Shown: positions 51,568-61,353, numbered from the stretch's first letter. The stretch is DNA of 64,000 nucleotides from Pseudomonas mucoides (GCF_015461845.1 NZ_JACOPW010000007.1:1-64000); one strand, 5' to 3'. Translations and numbers: made by a program. The notes: generated from the letters alone by a model not told the origin.

Positions 51568-51606
51568 AAAAAAACCCGCCGATGATCACTCATCGGCGGG
51601 TTTTTT
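51568..51606. terminator. Bidirectional terminator between plsC-like and cysNC
   Basis: An 11-bp stem (CCCGCCGATGA with TCATCGGCGGG), TCAC loop, flanked by seven As on one side and six Ts on the other. Confidence 0.93.
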
Positions 51607-51622
51607 ATGGCCGGCTTAGCGC

Positions 51623-53521
51623 TTAGATCGCGCCGCGGCTACGCAGCAGATCCAGCACCTGCTTGACGCTCTCTTCCAGCGACAGCGACTGGGTATCGAC
51701 CACAAGGTCAGCATCCAGCGGCACATCGAACGGGAAGGAATCGCCCGGGATGTTATCCCCGGCCGCCGCGTACAGACCCTGCGGGTCACGTTCGGCGCAA
51801 ACAGTCGGCGAGGCCTGGACGTAAACGGTCAGCAAACGCTCCTTGCCGATCAGTTCCCTGGCCTGCTCACGACCTTCAGCACTCGGTGCAACGAAGGCTG
51901 CGAGGGTCAGCAAACCGGCTTCGTTGAACTGACGCGCTACGTGTGCCGCACGACGCCAGTTCTCGGTACGCCCGGCGCGATCCTGTGGCAGACCTTTGTT
52001 CAGGTCATGGCGCAGGTTCTGACCATCGAGCACAAACACCGCACGGCCCATGTCGAACAGCTTGCGTTCAACCGCGTAGGCCAGGGTGCTTTTACCAGCG
52101 CCCGACAGGCCGCTGAACAACACGGTGGCCGGTTGCTGGCCGAAGCGCTGGGCGCGTTCTTCAGTGGCGACGTGAGCGAGCTTGCCATGGTGCGTAGCGC
52201 TGCCATGGGCCACCGGCTGAGCGATGATCATGCCAGCGGCGACGGTGCCATTGGTCAAACGATCAATGACGATGAACGAACCGGTGGTGCGGTTACTTGC
52301 GTAACCGTCCAGCGCGATGGCCGCGTCGAGGCTGATCTTGACCCGACCGATTTCGTTCAGTTGCAAGGCGCTGGCCGGACCTTCTTCCAGGGTGTTCACG
52401 TCAACGCGGTTGACGATGCTGGTAATCGAACCCGGCACGTAAGTGGTAGCGCGTTTGATGTCGTATTTCTTGCCCGGCAACATCGGCTCTTCGGCCATCC
52501 ACACCAGCATGGCGTCGAAGGCGTCAGTCACTTGCGGCAGGTTGTCGGCGTGTACCAGCAAGTCGCCGCGGGAGATGTCGATTTCGTCTTCCATGGTCAG
52601 CGTCACTGCCTGGCCTGGACCGGCATGCTCCAGCTCACCTTCGAAGGTGACGATGGATTTCACGCGGCTGCTCTTGCCTGACGGCAGCACAACGACTTCG
52701 TCGCCCTTGTGCACGACGCCGCTGGCCAGGGTGCCGGCGAAACCACGGAAGTTCAGGTTTGGACGGTTGACGTACTGCACCGGGAAACGCAGGTCGGTGT
52801 AGTTGCGGTCGCTGGCGATTTCGACGGTTTCCAGAATTTCCATCAGCGACTGGCCGGTGTACCACGGCGAGCGCTCGGACTTGTTCACCACGTTGTCGCC
52901 CTTGAGCGCCGACATCGGCACGAAGGCCATGGTGGTCGGCTTGAAGGCGATGCCTTCGGCGAACTTCAGGTAATCGGCCTTGATCGACTCAAAGACATTT
53001 TCGTCGAAGCCGTTGAGGTCCATCTTGTTGATGGCCACAACGATGTGTTTGATGCCCAGCAACGAAGCGATAAAGCTGTGGCGACGGGTCTGGGTCTGCA
53101 CGCCATAACGGGCGTCGACCAGGATGATCGCCAGGTCACAGGTGGATGCACCGGTGGCCATGTTGCGGGTGTACTGCTCATGGCCGGGGGTGTCGGCGAT
53201 GATGAATTTGCGCTTGGCGGTGGAGAAATAGCGGTAAGCGACATCGATGGTGATGCCCTGCTCACGCTCGGCCTGCAGGCCGTCGACCAGCAACGCCAGG
53301 TCGATGTCATCACCGGTGGTGCCGACTTTCTTCGAGTCGCGGGTAATGGCTTCCAGGTGATCTTCGTAGATCATCTTGGAGTCGTGCAGCAGGCGCCCGA
53401 TCAGGGTGCTCTTGCCGTCATCGACGTTGCCACAGGTCAGAAAGCGCAGCATTTCCTTGCGTTCGTGCTGGCCCAGGTAGGCGAGGATGTCCTCGCTGAT
53501 CAAATCAGATACGTGCGACAT
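51623..53521 (-). CDS. cysNC: Bifunctional sulfate adenylyltransferase subunit 1 / APS kinase (CysNC)
   Basis: 632 aa. An N-terminal EF-Tu-like GTPase (CysN) with G1 GNVDDGKSTLIGRLLHD near residues 31-47, DTPGHEQYTRNMATGAST (G3) and AINKMDLNGFDE (G4). A C-terminal APS kinase (CysC) with its own P-loop FSGLSGAGKSTLAYAVE follows. With CysD it makes APS from sulfate and ATP, then phosphorylates it to PAPS. It starts 9 bases after cysD. Confidence 0.97.
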   Translation of the reverse strand: MSHVSDLISEDILAYLGQHERKEMLRFLTCGNVDDGKSTLIGRLLHDSKMIYEDHLEAITRDSKKVGTTGDDIDLALLVDGLQAEREQGITIDVAYRYFSTAKRKFIIADTPGHEQYTRNMATGASTCDLAIILVDARYGVQTQTRRHSFIASLLGIKHIVVAINKMDLNGFDENVFESIKADYLKFAEGIAFKPTTMAFVPMSALKGDNVVNKSERSPWYTGQSLMEILETVEIASDRNYTDLRFPVQYVNRPNLNFRGFAGTLASGVVHKGDEVVVLPSGKSSRVKSIVTFEGELEHAGPGQAVTLTMEDEIDISRGDLLVHADNLPQVTDAFDAMLVWMAEEPMLPGKKYDIKRATTYVPGSITSIVNRVDVNTLEEGPASALQLNEIGRVKISLDAAIALDGYASNRTTGSFIVIDRLTNGTVAAGMIIAQPVAHGSATHHGKLAHVATEERAQRFGQQPATVLFSGLSGAGKSTLAYAVERKLFDMGRAVFVLDGQNLRHDLNKGLPQDRAGRTENWRRAAHVARQFNEAGLLTLAAFVAPSAEGREQARELIGKERLLTVYVQASPTVCAERDPQGLYAAAGDNIPGDSFPFDVPLDADLVVDTQSLSLEESVKQVLDLLRSRGAI

Positions 53522-53530
53522 GACAACCCC

Positions 53531-54448
53531 TTAGAAATAACCCTGACGTTTCTTTTCTTCCATCGAGCCTGCGCCATCGTGGTCGATGACCCGGCCCTGG
53601 CGTTCGGAAGTTCGCGTCAGGAGCATTTCCTGAATGATGTCGGTCAGCGTGACAGCCTCGGACTCGACCGCACCGGTCAGCGGGTAGTCGCCGAGCGTAC
53701 GGAAACGGACCTTCTTCTTGACGATGCGCGCCTTGTCTTCATCGCTCAGGTGATTGAGCAGACGTTCGTCGTCAATCATGATCCAGGTGCCATTCATTTC
53801 GATGACGTCGCGTTCGGCGGCGAAATACAGCGGCACAATCGGGATGCCTTCGAGGTAGATGTACTGCCAGATGTCCAGTTCGGTCCAGTTCGACAACGGG
53901 AACACACGAATGGATTCGCCCTTGTTGACGTTGCCGTTGTAGACGTTCCACAGCTCTGGACGCTGGTTTTTCGGGTCCCAGCGATGCTTGGTGTCGCGGA
54001 AGGAATACACGCGTTCTTTGGCGCGGGATTTCTCTTCGTCACGACGGGCACCACCGAAAGCGGCATCGAAACCATACTTGTCGAGGGCCTGCTTGAGGCC
54101 TTCGGTTTTCATGATATCGGTGTGCTTGGCACTGCCGTGGGTCAGCGGGTTGATGCCCTGTGCAACGCCATCGGGGTTCACGTGTACCAGCAGGTCAAGG
54201 CCGAGCTCTTCGACCATGCGGTCGCGGAACGCGTACATTTCCTTGAACTTCCACCGGGTGTCGACGTGCATCACCGGGAACGGCAGCTTGCCCGGGAAGA
54301 ACGCCTTGCGCGCAAGGTGCAGCATCACGGCGGAATCTTTACCGACGGAGTACAGCATCACCGGGTTATCGAACTCGGCGGCGACCTCGCGGATGATGTG
54401 GATGCTTTCGGCCTCCAGCTGTTTCAGATGCGTCAGTTTGTCGACCAT
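53531..54448 (-). CDS. cysD: Sulfate adenylyltransferase subunit 2
   Basis: 305 aa; N-type PP-loop ATP pyrophosphatase fold with YSVGKDSAVMLHLARKAFFP, HVDTRWKFKEMYAFRD and FGGARRDEEKSRAKER. Forms the ATP sulfurylase with CysN. First gene of the cysD-cysNC operon. Transcription is expected to depend on CysB; CysB sites are poorly conserved, and none could be assigned, though a palindrome lies about 105 bases upstream. Confidence 0.97.
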   Translation of the reverse strand: MVDKLTHLKQLEAESIHIIREVAAEFDNPVMLYSVGKDSAVMLHLARKAFFPGKLPFPVMHVDTRWKFKEMYAFRDRMVEELGLDLLVHVNPDGVAQGINPLTHGSAKHTDIMKTEGLKQALDKYGFDAAFGGARRDEEKSRAKERVYSFRDTKHRWDPKNQRPELWNVYNGNVNKGESIRVFPLSNWTELDIWQYIYLEGIPIVPLYFAAERDVIEMNGTWIMIDDERLLNHLSDEDKARIVKKKVRFRTLGDYPLTGAVESEAVTLTDIIQEMLLTRTSERQGRVIDHDGAGSMEEKKRQGYF

Positions 54449-54551
54449 GGCTACTCACGAAAACGATCTTATGGACGGCCAGCGGGCCGTGTTCGAGCGA
54501 AGAATCCTAGCACAGCGACCTCTTCTAATCAGGACGCCAACTAGATCGAAA

Positions 54552-54569
54552 GGGTATATGAATATACCC
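54552..54569. promoter_or_regulatory. 18-bp palindrome upstream of cysD
   Basis: GGGTATAT, GA, ATATACCC: an 8-bp perfect inverted repeat about 105 bases before the cysD start, in the 207-base gap between cysD and the Nif3-like gene. Dimeric-repressor symmetry, factor unknown. Confidence 0.4.
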
Positions 54570-54655
54570 CCTCGTTTGGGCGCCACAGCCCCATGCGGAA
54601 GCAAACGCCCTCCCACATTCTTGAAGGGTGCTGTTCACAGAATTTGCACAAACCC

Positions 54656-55414
54656 TCAAATAGGATTGGGGCAATCAATGAAGATATGTTCGAGGGCAAA
54701 CCGGCGCGCCAGATAATCACCCAGTGCCTGGACACCATAACGCTCGGTGGCGTGATGGCCGGCGGCGATGAAGCTGATGTCGTTTTCCCGCGCGCTGTGA
54801 AAGGTCTGCTCGGAGGCTTCGCCACTGAGGTAAAGATCGACACCGGCCAACACTGCCTGATCGATGTAACCCTGACCGCCGCCCGTGCACCAACCGACCC
54901 GGCGGATCATCTCGCTGCCTTCGATCAGCAGCGGCTCGCGGCCCATGACTTCCTGCACGCGACGGGCGAAATCACGCGGCGTCATCGGTTCGCTCAACGA
55001 ACCGACCAGGCCAACAACTTTAAGATTGTCCGGATCCAGCGGACCTTCGACGGTGATGTCGAGCTGACGTGCCAGTTGCACGTTGTTGCCGACTTCCGGG
55101 TGCAGATCCAGCGGCAAGTGATAAGAAAGCAGGCTGATGTCGTGCTTGAGCAAGGTCTTCAATCGACGCTGTTTCATGCCGGTGATGCACGGGTTCTCGC
55201 CTTTCCAGAAATAACCGTGATGCACCAGCACCAGATCGGCCTCGGCTTCGACCGCCGCGTCCAGCAGTGCCTGGCTGGCTGTGACGCCACTGACAATGCG
55301 CATCACTTGCGGCCGGCCCTCGACCTGCAAGCCGTTGGGGCAATAATCGGCAATTTTGGCGCTGGAGAGGTAACGGTCGGCTTCTTCGACCAGGGTGCTC
55401 AGGGCGACGGCCAT
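54656..55414 (-). CDS. Nif3-like dinuclear metal centre protein (YbgI family)
   Basis: 252 aa. VHHGYFWKGENPCITGMKQR provides the metal-binding HH pair, DYCPNGLQVEGRPQVMRIVS is the N-terminal signature, and AGHHATERYGVQALGDYLA is the C-terminal metal/active-site segment. Family may act as GTP cyclohydrolase I type 2 homologues; role unresolved. Its position next to algW and cysD matches the PAO1 PA4443-PA4446 region as I recall it. Confidence 0.9.
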   Translation of the reverse strand: MAVALSTLVEEADRYLSSAKIADYCPNGLQVEGRPQVMRIVSGVTASQALLDAAVEAEADLVLVHHGYFWKGENPCITGMKQRRLKTLLKHDISLLSYHLPLDLHPEVGNNVQLARQLDITVEGPLDPDNLKVVGLVGSLSEPMTPRDFARRVQEVMGREPLLIEGSEMIRRVGWCTGGGQGYIDQAVLAGVDLYLSGEASEQTFHSARENDISFIAAGHHATERYGVQALGDYLARRFALEHIFIDCPNPI

Positions 55415-55516
55415 AAAAGACTCCTAAATATCCCGTTCAGAGGCGCGCTTGGCCTCGTATAATGCGCGACATTATGGGCGGTCTCATACCGCCTGCAACC
55501 TTTCAGGAAGTGCTTA

Positions 55517-56677
55517 ATGCTCAAGGCGCTGCGTTTTTCCGGCTGGCCGCTGTTGGCCGGCGTGCTTATCGCTCTTTTGATAATTCAGCGTTACCCGCAG
55601 TGGGTCGGGCTTCCGAGCCTCGACGTGAACTTGCAGCAAGCACCGCAAACCACCAGTGTGCAACAGGGGCCGGTGTCCTATGCCGACGCCGTGGTCATTG
55701 CCGCACCTGCGGTGGTCAACCTGTACACCACCAAGGTCATCAACAAACCGAATCACCCACTGTTCGAAGACCCGCAGTTTCGCCGCTTCTTCGGGGACAA
55801 TTCGCCCAAACAGAAGCGTATGGAGTCGAGCCTGGGTTCTGGCGTGATCATGAGCCCGGAAGGTTACATCCTGACCAACAACCACGTAACCACCGGGGCC
55901 GACCAGATTGTCGTGGCGCTCAAGGATGGCCGTGAGACCCTGGCTCGCGTGATCGGCAGCGACCCGGAAACCGATCTCGCGGTATTGAAGATCGACCTGA
56001 AGACCCTGCCGGCAATCACCATCGGCCGTTCCGACAACATCCGCATCGGCGACGTGGCGCTGGCCATCGGCAACCCGTTCGGTGTCGGCCAGACCGTGAC
56101 CATGGGCATCATCAGCGCCACCGGGCGCAATCAGCTGGGCCTGAACAACTACGAAGATTTCATCCAGACCGACGCTGCGATCAATCCCGGCAACTCCGGC
56201 GGTGCGTTGGTGGACGCCAATGGCAACCTGACCGGCATCAACACGGCGATTTTCTCCAAATCTGGCGGCTCGCAAGGCATCGGGTTTGCGATCCCGGTCA
56301 AACTGGCGATGGAAGTGATGAAGTCGATCATCGAACACGGCCAGGTGATTCGCGGCTGGCTGGGCATTGAAGTGCAGCCGTTGAGCCAGGAACTGGCGGA
56401 GTCGTTCGGTCTGTCGGGACGTCCGGGGATTGTAGTCGCGGGGATCTTCCGTGACGGTCCGGCGCAGAAAGCCGGCCTGCAATTGGGTGATGTGATTCTC
56501 AGCATCGACGGCGAACCGGCCGGCGATGGTCGCCGTTCGATGAACCAGGTCGCGCGGATCAAGCCGACGGACAAGGTGACGGTTCAAGTAATGCGCAATG
56601 GCAAGGAGCTGAAGCTCACTGCCGAGATCGGCCTGCGCCCACCACCGGCACCGGTCAAAGAGAAAGAAGAAGAGTAA
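55517..56677 (+). CDS. algW: Periplasmic serine protease AlgW (DegS-type)
   Basis: 386 aa. One N-terminal membrane anchor (WPLLAGVLIALLIIQRYP), then a trypsin-like domain with triad His123 (LTNNHVT), Asp153 (PETDLAVLK) and Ser227 (INPGNSGGAL), then one PDZ domain (residues ~285-365). It senses misfolded outer-membrane proteins or MucE-like peptides and cleaves the anti-sigma MucA, activating AlgU and alginate/envelope stress genes. Gly/Asn oxyanion motif intact, so it should be active. Confidence 0.95.
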   Translation: MLKALRFSGWPLLAGVLIALLIIQRYPQWVGLPSLDVNLQQAPQTTSVQQGPVSYADAVVIAAPAVVNLYTTKVINKPNHPLFEDPQFRRFFGDNSPKQKRMESSLGSGVIMSPEGYILTNNHVTTGADQIVVALKDGRETLARVIGSDPETDLAVLKIDLKTLPAITIGRSDNIRIGDVALAIGNPFGVGQTVTMGIISATGRNQLGLNNYEDFIQTDAAINPGNSGGALVDANGNLTGINTAIFSKSGGSQGIGFAIPVKLAMEVMKSIIEHGQVIRGWLGIEVQPLSQELAESFGLSGRPGIVVAGIFRDGPAQKAGLQLGDVILSIDGEPAGDGRRSMNQVARIKPTDKVTVQVMRNGKELKLTAEIGLRPPPAPVKEKEEE

Positions 56678-56694
56678 CAGCCCTCCAGATCCCT

Positions 56695-56786
56695 TGTGGG
56701 AGCGTGGCTTGCCCGCGATGGCAACACCGCGGTGTATCAGGTACACCGCGTTATCGTTCATCGCGGGCAAGCCACGCTCCAACAGG
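56695..56786. repeat. REP pair with 22-bp perfect inverted arms
   Basis: GGAGCGTGGCTTGCCCGCGA plus TG at 56699-56720 is perfectly inverted at 56759-56780. The inner segment also contains two copies of ACACCGCG. It separates the convergent algW and hisC genes and lies only 13 bases past hisC's stop. Confidence 0.85.
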
Positions 56787-56798
56787 GGTGGTGGTGGT

Positions 56799-57851
56799 TT
56801 AGAGGTCGCCGAGGCCGTCGATCAGCGCCTGGTTCTGCTCCGGTGTGCCGATGGAGATCCGCAGGAACTGGGCAATCCGCTCCTGCTTGAAGTGCCGAAC
56901 GATCACGCCCTGCTCTCGCAACTTCGCCGCCAGCCCTGCCGCATCGTGCTTCGGATGACGGGCAAAAATGAAGTTGGCTGCCGACGGCAACACCTCAAAA
57001 CCCTTCGCCTCAAGTTGCCCGACGACCTTGTCGCGACTCTCGATCACCAGCTGACAGGTCTTGTCGAAGTACTCACGATCCTCAAACGCCGCCGCAGCCC
57101 CGACAATCGCCAGGCGATCCAGCGGATAAGAGTTGAAGCTGTTCTTGATCCGCTCCAGCGCCTCGATCAAGTCCGGATGCCCCACCGCCAGGCCAACCCG
57201 CAGGCCGGCCAGTGAACGGGATTTGGACAGGGTCTGAGTCACCAGCAGGTTCGGATAACGGTCCACCAACGTGATCGCCGTCTCTCCGCCAAAGTCGATG
57301 TAGGCCTCATCTACCACGACCACTGAATCCGGGCTGGCCTTGAGGATCTGCTCAACGGCGTCCAGCGCCAGCAGGCAACCGGTCGGTGCATTCGGGTTCG
57401 GGAAGATGATCCCGCCGTTTGGCTTGGCGTAGTCGGCCGGGTTGATCTGGAACTGCTCGTCCAGCGGCACCGCGTCGAACCTGATGCCATACAACCCGCA
57501 GTAAACCGGATAGAAGCTGTAGCTGATGTCCGGGAACAGCAGCGGCTGATCGTGTTGCAGCAGACCGTGGAAGATGTGCGCCAGGACTTCATCGGAACCG
57601 TTGCCGAGGAACACCTGATTGCCTTGCACGCCGTAGTACCTGGCAACAGCCTGCTTGAGCAGGTCGCTGTTCGGGTCCGGGTACAAACGCAGATTGTCGT
57701 TCAGTTCGGTCTGCATCGCCGCCAGGGCTTTAGGCGATGGACCGTACGGGTTTTCGTTGGTGTTGAGCTTCACCAGTTTCGTCAATTTTGGCTGCTCGCC
57801 CGGCACGTAAGGCACCAGGCTCTTGACGAAGGGGCTCCAGAATTTACTCAT
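56799..57851 (-). CDS. hisC: Histidinol-phosphate aminotransferase
   Basis: 350-aa class I/II PLP aminotransferase. It has LNTNENPYGPSPKALAAMQ, FLGNGSDEVLAHIFHGLL, NPNAPTGCLLALDAVEQIL, VVVDEAYIDFGGET and the cofactor lysine in TLSKSRSLAGLRVGLAVG. Converts imidazole-acetol phosphate to histidinol phosphate. Starts 2 bases after the hisD stop, so it is coupled to hisD. Confidence 0.96.
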   Translation of the reverse strand: MSKFWSPFVKSLVPYVPGEQPKLTKLVKLNTNENPYGPSPKALAAMQTELNDNLRLYPDPNSDLLKQAVARYYGVQGNQVFLGNGSDEVLAHIFHGLLQHDQPLLFPDISYSFYPVYCGLYGIRFDAVPLDEQFQINPADYAKPNGGIIFPNPNAPTGCLLALDAVEQILKASPDSVVVVDEAYIDFGGETAITLVDRYPNLLVTQTLSKSRSLAGLRVGLAVGHPDLIEALERIKNSFNSYPLDRLAIVGAAAAFEDREYFDKTCQLVIESRDKVVGQLEAKGFEVLPSAANFIFARHPKHDAAGLAAKLREQGVIVRHFKQERIAQFLRISIGTPEQNQALIDGLGDL

Positions 57852-57853
57852 CT

Positions 57854-59179
57854 TCAGTTCCCCTGCTTGTCGTCAATGATGCGGTATTCGGCACTACGGG
57901 CGTGGGCCGTCAGCGACTCGCCACGGGCCAGTACGGAAGCGGTCTTGCCCAACTCGGACGCACCCTGCTCGGAACAGAAGATGATCGAGGAGCGTTTCTG
58001 GAAGTCGTACACACCCAGCGGCGAAGAAAAACGCGCGGTGCCAGACGTCGGCAACACGTGGTTCGGACCGGCGCAGTAGTCGCCCAAGGCTTCGGAGGTG
58101 TGACGGCCCATGAAGATCGCGCCCGCGTGACGGATCTGCGGCAACCACGCCTGCGGATCAGCGACCGACAACTCAAGGTGTTCCGGTGCGATGCGGTTGG
58201 CCACTTCGATGGCTTGTTCCATGTCGCGGACCTTGATCAACGCGCCCCGGCCATTGATCGAGGTTTCGATGATCTCGGCGCGTTCCATGGTTGGCAGCAG
58301 CTTGGCGATGCTCGCGGCGACCTTGTCGAGGAATTCGGCGTCCGGGCTGACCAGAATCGCCTGGGCGTCTTCATCGTGCTCGGCCTGGGAGAACAGGTCC
58401 ATGGCGATCCAGTCCGGATCGGTCTGGCCGTCGCACACCACGAGAATCTCGGACGGACCGGCGATCATGTCGATACCGACCTGACCAAACACATGACGCT
58501 TGGCGGTGGCGACATAGATGTTGCCCGGGCCCACCACTTTATCGACCTTCGGCACGCTTTCGGTGCCGTAAGCCAGCGCGGCAACCGCTTGGGCGCCGCC
58601 GATGGTGAACACGCGGTCGACGCCGGCAATGCAGGCCGCAGCCAGTACCAGCTCGTTGATTTCACCGCGCGGGGTCGGCACCACCATGACCACTTCGGTC
58701 ACGCCCGCCACTTTGGCCGGGATCGCGTTCATCAGCACCGAAGACGGATACGACGCTTTGCCGCCCGGCACATACAGACCGGCGCGATCCAGCGGCGTGA
58801 CCTTCTGGCCCAACACCGTGCCGTCGGCTTCGGTGTAGCTCCAGGAATCCTGTTTCTGTTTTTCGTGGTAGCTGCGCACGCGGGCCGCGGCTTTTTCCAG
58901 TGCTTCACGCTGCGGCACGGTGATCCGGGTCAGGGCCAGTTCCAGGCGCTCACGCGGCAGGATCAGGTCGGCCATCGAGGCGACTTCGAGGCCATCGAAC
59001 TTCTGGGTGAATTCCACCAGCGCCGCATCGCCACGCTCGCGCACGGCTTTGATGATGTCCAGCACCCGCTGATTGACCGAGTCGTCAGACACACTTTCCC
59101 AGCTCAGCAGATGATCCAGATGATGTGCGAAATCCGGGTCAGCAGCGTTGAGTCGGCGAATTGCAGTCGGTGCGGTCAT
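57854..59179 (-). CDS. hisD: Histidinol dehydrogenase
   Basis: 441 aa; NAD-dependent two-step oxidation of histidinol to histidine, zinc enzyme. GLYVPGGKASYPSSVLMNAI and PAKVAGVTEVVMVVPTPRGE are hallmarks; DLFSQAEHDEDAQAILVS and the C-terminal GPNHVLPTSGTARFSSPLGV hold catalytic and zinc residues. ATG 59179 starts MTAPTAIRRLNA, where family similarity begins; the frame extends upstream without it. Confidence 0.97.
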   Translation of the reverse strand: MTAPTAIRRLNAADPDFAHHLDHLLSWESVSDDSVNQRVLDIIKAVRERGDAALVEFTQKFDGLEVASMADLILPRERLELALTRITVPQREALEKAAARVRSYHEKQKQDSWSYTEADGTVLGQKVTPLDRAGLYVPGGKASYPSSVLMNAIPAKVAGVTEVVMVVPTPRGEINELVLAAACIAGVDRVFTIGGAQAVAALAYGTESVPKVDKVVGPGNIYVATAKRHVFGQVGIDMIAGPSEILVVCDGQTDPDWIAMDLFSQAEHDEDAQAILVSPDAEFLDKVAASIAKLLPTMERAEIIETSINGRGALIKVRDMEQAIEVANRIAPEHLELSVADPQAWLPQIRHAGAIFMGRHTSEALGDYCAGPNHVLPTSGTARFSSPLGVYDFQKRSSIIFCSEQGASELGKTASVLARGESLTAHARSAEYRIIDDKQGN

Positions 59180-59303
59180 AGCGAGAGCCTCATAGGAATG
59201 GCAAAAACTCAGGTGCCCGAAGCTACCATCGATCCGCTTGGGCACCTGAGAATTCTGGCTATGAGGCGGATAGACGGGCGCGACTTAACGTCGCGCAGGT
59301 GAA

Positions 59304-59939
59304 TCAGCCGCGGTGTCGAGACTCCACTGCCTTGCGCAGGGTGTCGATCAACGCCTGGATACGGGCGTGCTGCATTTTCATCGAAGCTTTGTTGACGATC
59401 AGCCGGGAGCTGATGTCGGCAATGAAATCCTGAGGCTCCAGGCCATTGGCCCGCAGGGTGTTGCCGGTGTCGACCACGTCGATGATCTTGTCGGCCAGAC
59501 CAATCAGCGGCGCCAGTTCCATCGAGCCGTACAGCTTGATGATGTCAACCTGACGACCCTGCTCGGCGTAGTAGCGCTTGGCAACGTTGACGAACTTGGT
59601 GGCAACCCGCAGACGGCCTTTGGGCTCGACATCGCCGACACGGCCGGCGGTCATCAGCTTGCACAGGGCAATGCGCAGGTCCAGAGGCTCGTACAGGCCC
59701 TGGCCGCCATATTCCATCAGCACATCTTTACCGGCGACGCCGAGGTCCGCGGCACCATGCTCGACATAGGTCGGCACGTCGGTGGCGCGCACGATCAGCA
59801 GACGTACGTCAGGCTGGGTCGTGGGAATGATCAGCTTGCGGCTCTTGTCCGGATTCTCGGTCGGCACGATGCCCGCTTCAGCCAGAAGCGGCAGGGTGTC
59901 GTCAAGGATGCGGCCCTTGGACAGTGCGATGGTCAACAT
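59304..59939 (-). CDS. hisG: ATP phosphoribosyltransferase, short (HisG-S) form
   Basis: 211 aa, missing the C-terminal regulatory domain of the long form, so it should need HisZ as regulatory partner (not in this window). MLTIALSKGRILDDTLPLLA, GAADLGVAGKDVLMEYG and VVDTGNTLRANGLEPQDFIA are diagnostic. First step of histidine synthesis; 124 bases upstream of hisD and downstream of murA. Confidence 0.96.
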   Translation of the reverse strand: MLTIALSKGRILDDTLPLLAEAGIVPTENPDKSRKLIIPTTQPDVRLLIVRATDVPTYVEHGAADLGVAGKDVLMEYGGQGLYEPLDLRIALCKLMTAGRVGDVEPKGRLRVATKFVNVAKRYYAEQGRQVDIIKLYGSMELAPLIGLADKIIDVVDTGNTLRANGLEPQDFIADISSRLIVNKASMKMQHARIQALIDTLRKAVESRHRG

Positions 59940-60065
59940 GGGAAACGTCAGTCCTTATCAAGGTACTCATGCCCGGTCGCAAATGGCGCCGGACACACAT
60001 CGAGCCGGAAACCGGCTCGACTTCAACAATTCAACGGGCATGTCCTTATGCCCATGCAGCAACTA

Positions 60066-61331
60066 CTAGCCCGGTACGCGGCGGATCTTGGCGCCGAGCA
60101 TCTGCAGTTTCTCTTCGATGCACTCGTAACCACGGTCGATGTGGTAGATGCGGTCGATCAGCGTGTCGCCTTCGGCGATCAACGCCGAGATCACCAGGCT
60201 GGCCGAAGCACGCAGGTCGGTGGCCATGACAGGCGCGCCTTTGAGCGTCTCGGTGCCGGTAACGATGGCAGTGTTGCCTTCGACCTGGATCTTGGCGCCC
60301 ATGCGGTGCAGTTCGTAAACGTGCATGAAGCGGTTTTCGAAGATCGTCTCGATCACAGCGCCCGTGCCTTCGGCAATGGCGTTGAGGGAGATGAACTGCG
60401 CTTGCATGTCGGTAGGGAACGCCGGGTATGGAGCGGTCCGCACGTTGACGGCTTTTGGCCGCTTGCCGTGCATGTTCAGCTCGATCCAGTCTTCGCCGCA
60501 GGTGATTTCGGCACCCGACTCGCGGAGTTTTTCCAGAACGGCTTCGAGGATGGTCGGATCAGTGTCCTTGACCTTCACACGACCGCCGGTCACGGCAGCC
60601 GCCACCAGGTAGGTGCCGGTTTCGATGCGGTCAGGCATCACTTTGTACGTGGTCGGGTGCAGACGCTCAACGCCATCAATGGTGATGGTGTCGGTGCCGG
60701 CGCCAGTGATCTTGGCACCCATGGCGATCAGGAAGTTCGCCAGGTCGATGACTTCAGGCTCACGAGCGGCGTTCTGCAACACGCTGCGGCCCTTGGCCAG
60801 AGCGGCCGCCATCATGATGTTTTCGGTGCCGGTCACGCTGACGGTGTCGAAGAAGAAGTGCGCGCCACGCAGGCCACCTTCAGGCGCCTTGGCCTTGATG
60901 TAGCCGCCTTCGACGTCGATGACCGCACCCATGGCTTCAAGGCCACGGATGTGCAGGTCAACCGGACGCGAACCGATGGCGCAACCGCCAGGCAGTGCGA
61001 CTTCGGCTTCACCGAAACGGGCAACCATCGGGCCCAGCACCAGGATCGACGCACGCATGGTTTTAACCAGTTCGTACGGTGCGATCAGGGTCTTGATGGT
61101 GCGCGGGTCGATTTCGACGCTGAGCTTCTCGTCGATCACCGGCTCGATGCCCATGCGACCGAACAGCTCGATCATCGTGGTGATGTCGTGCAGGTGCGGC
61201 AGGTTGGCCACGGTTACCGGGCCATCACACAGCAGGGTGGCAGCCAGGATCGGCAGGGCAGAGTTCTTTGCCCCGGAGATGCGGATTTCGCCATCAAGAC
61301 GAACGCCACCGGTAATAATCAATTTATCCAT
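60066..61331 (-). CDS. murA: UDP-N-acetylglucosamine 1-carboxyvinyltransferase
   Basis: 421 aa; first committed step of peptidoglycan synthesis. Lys22-Asn23 (SGAKNSALPIL) and the active-site Cys117 (LPGGCAIGSRPVD), target of fosfomycin, are present, so the enzyme is predicted to be drug-sensitive at the target level. Lies between ibaG and hisG, same direction. Confidence 0.97.
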   Translation of the reverse strand: MDKLIITGGVRLDGEIRISGAKNSALPILAATLLCDGPVTVANLPHLHDITTMIELFGRMGIEPVIDEKLSVEIDPRTIKTLIAPYELVKTMRASILVLGPMVARFGEAEVALPGGCAIGSRPVDLHIRGLEAMGAVIDVEGGYIKAKAPEGGLRGAHFFFDTVSVTGTENIMMAAALAKGRSVLQNAAREPEVIDLANFLIAMGAKITGAGTDTITIDGVERLHPTTYKVMPDRIETGTYLVAAAVTGGRVKVKDTDPTILEAVLEKLRESGAEITCGEDWIELNMHGKRPKAVNVRTAPYPAFPTDMQAQFISLNAIAEGTGAVIETIFENRFMHVYELHRMGAKIQVEGNTAIVTGTETLKGAPVMATDLRASASLVISALIAEGDTLIDRIYHIDRGYECIEEKLQMLGAKIRRVPG

Positions 61332-61353
61332 AAGAATCTCGACGCCCTTGGGC

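Noticed and set aside
52709..54544. 611-aa plus-strand frame over cysNC/cysD
   Set aside because: Antisense shadow of cysNC and cysD; no domain recognised and no ribosome-binding site.
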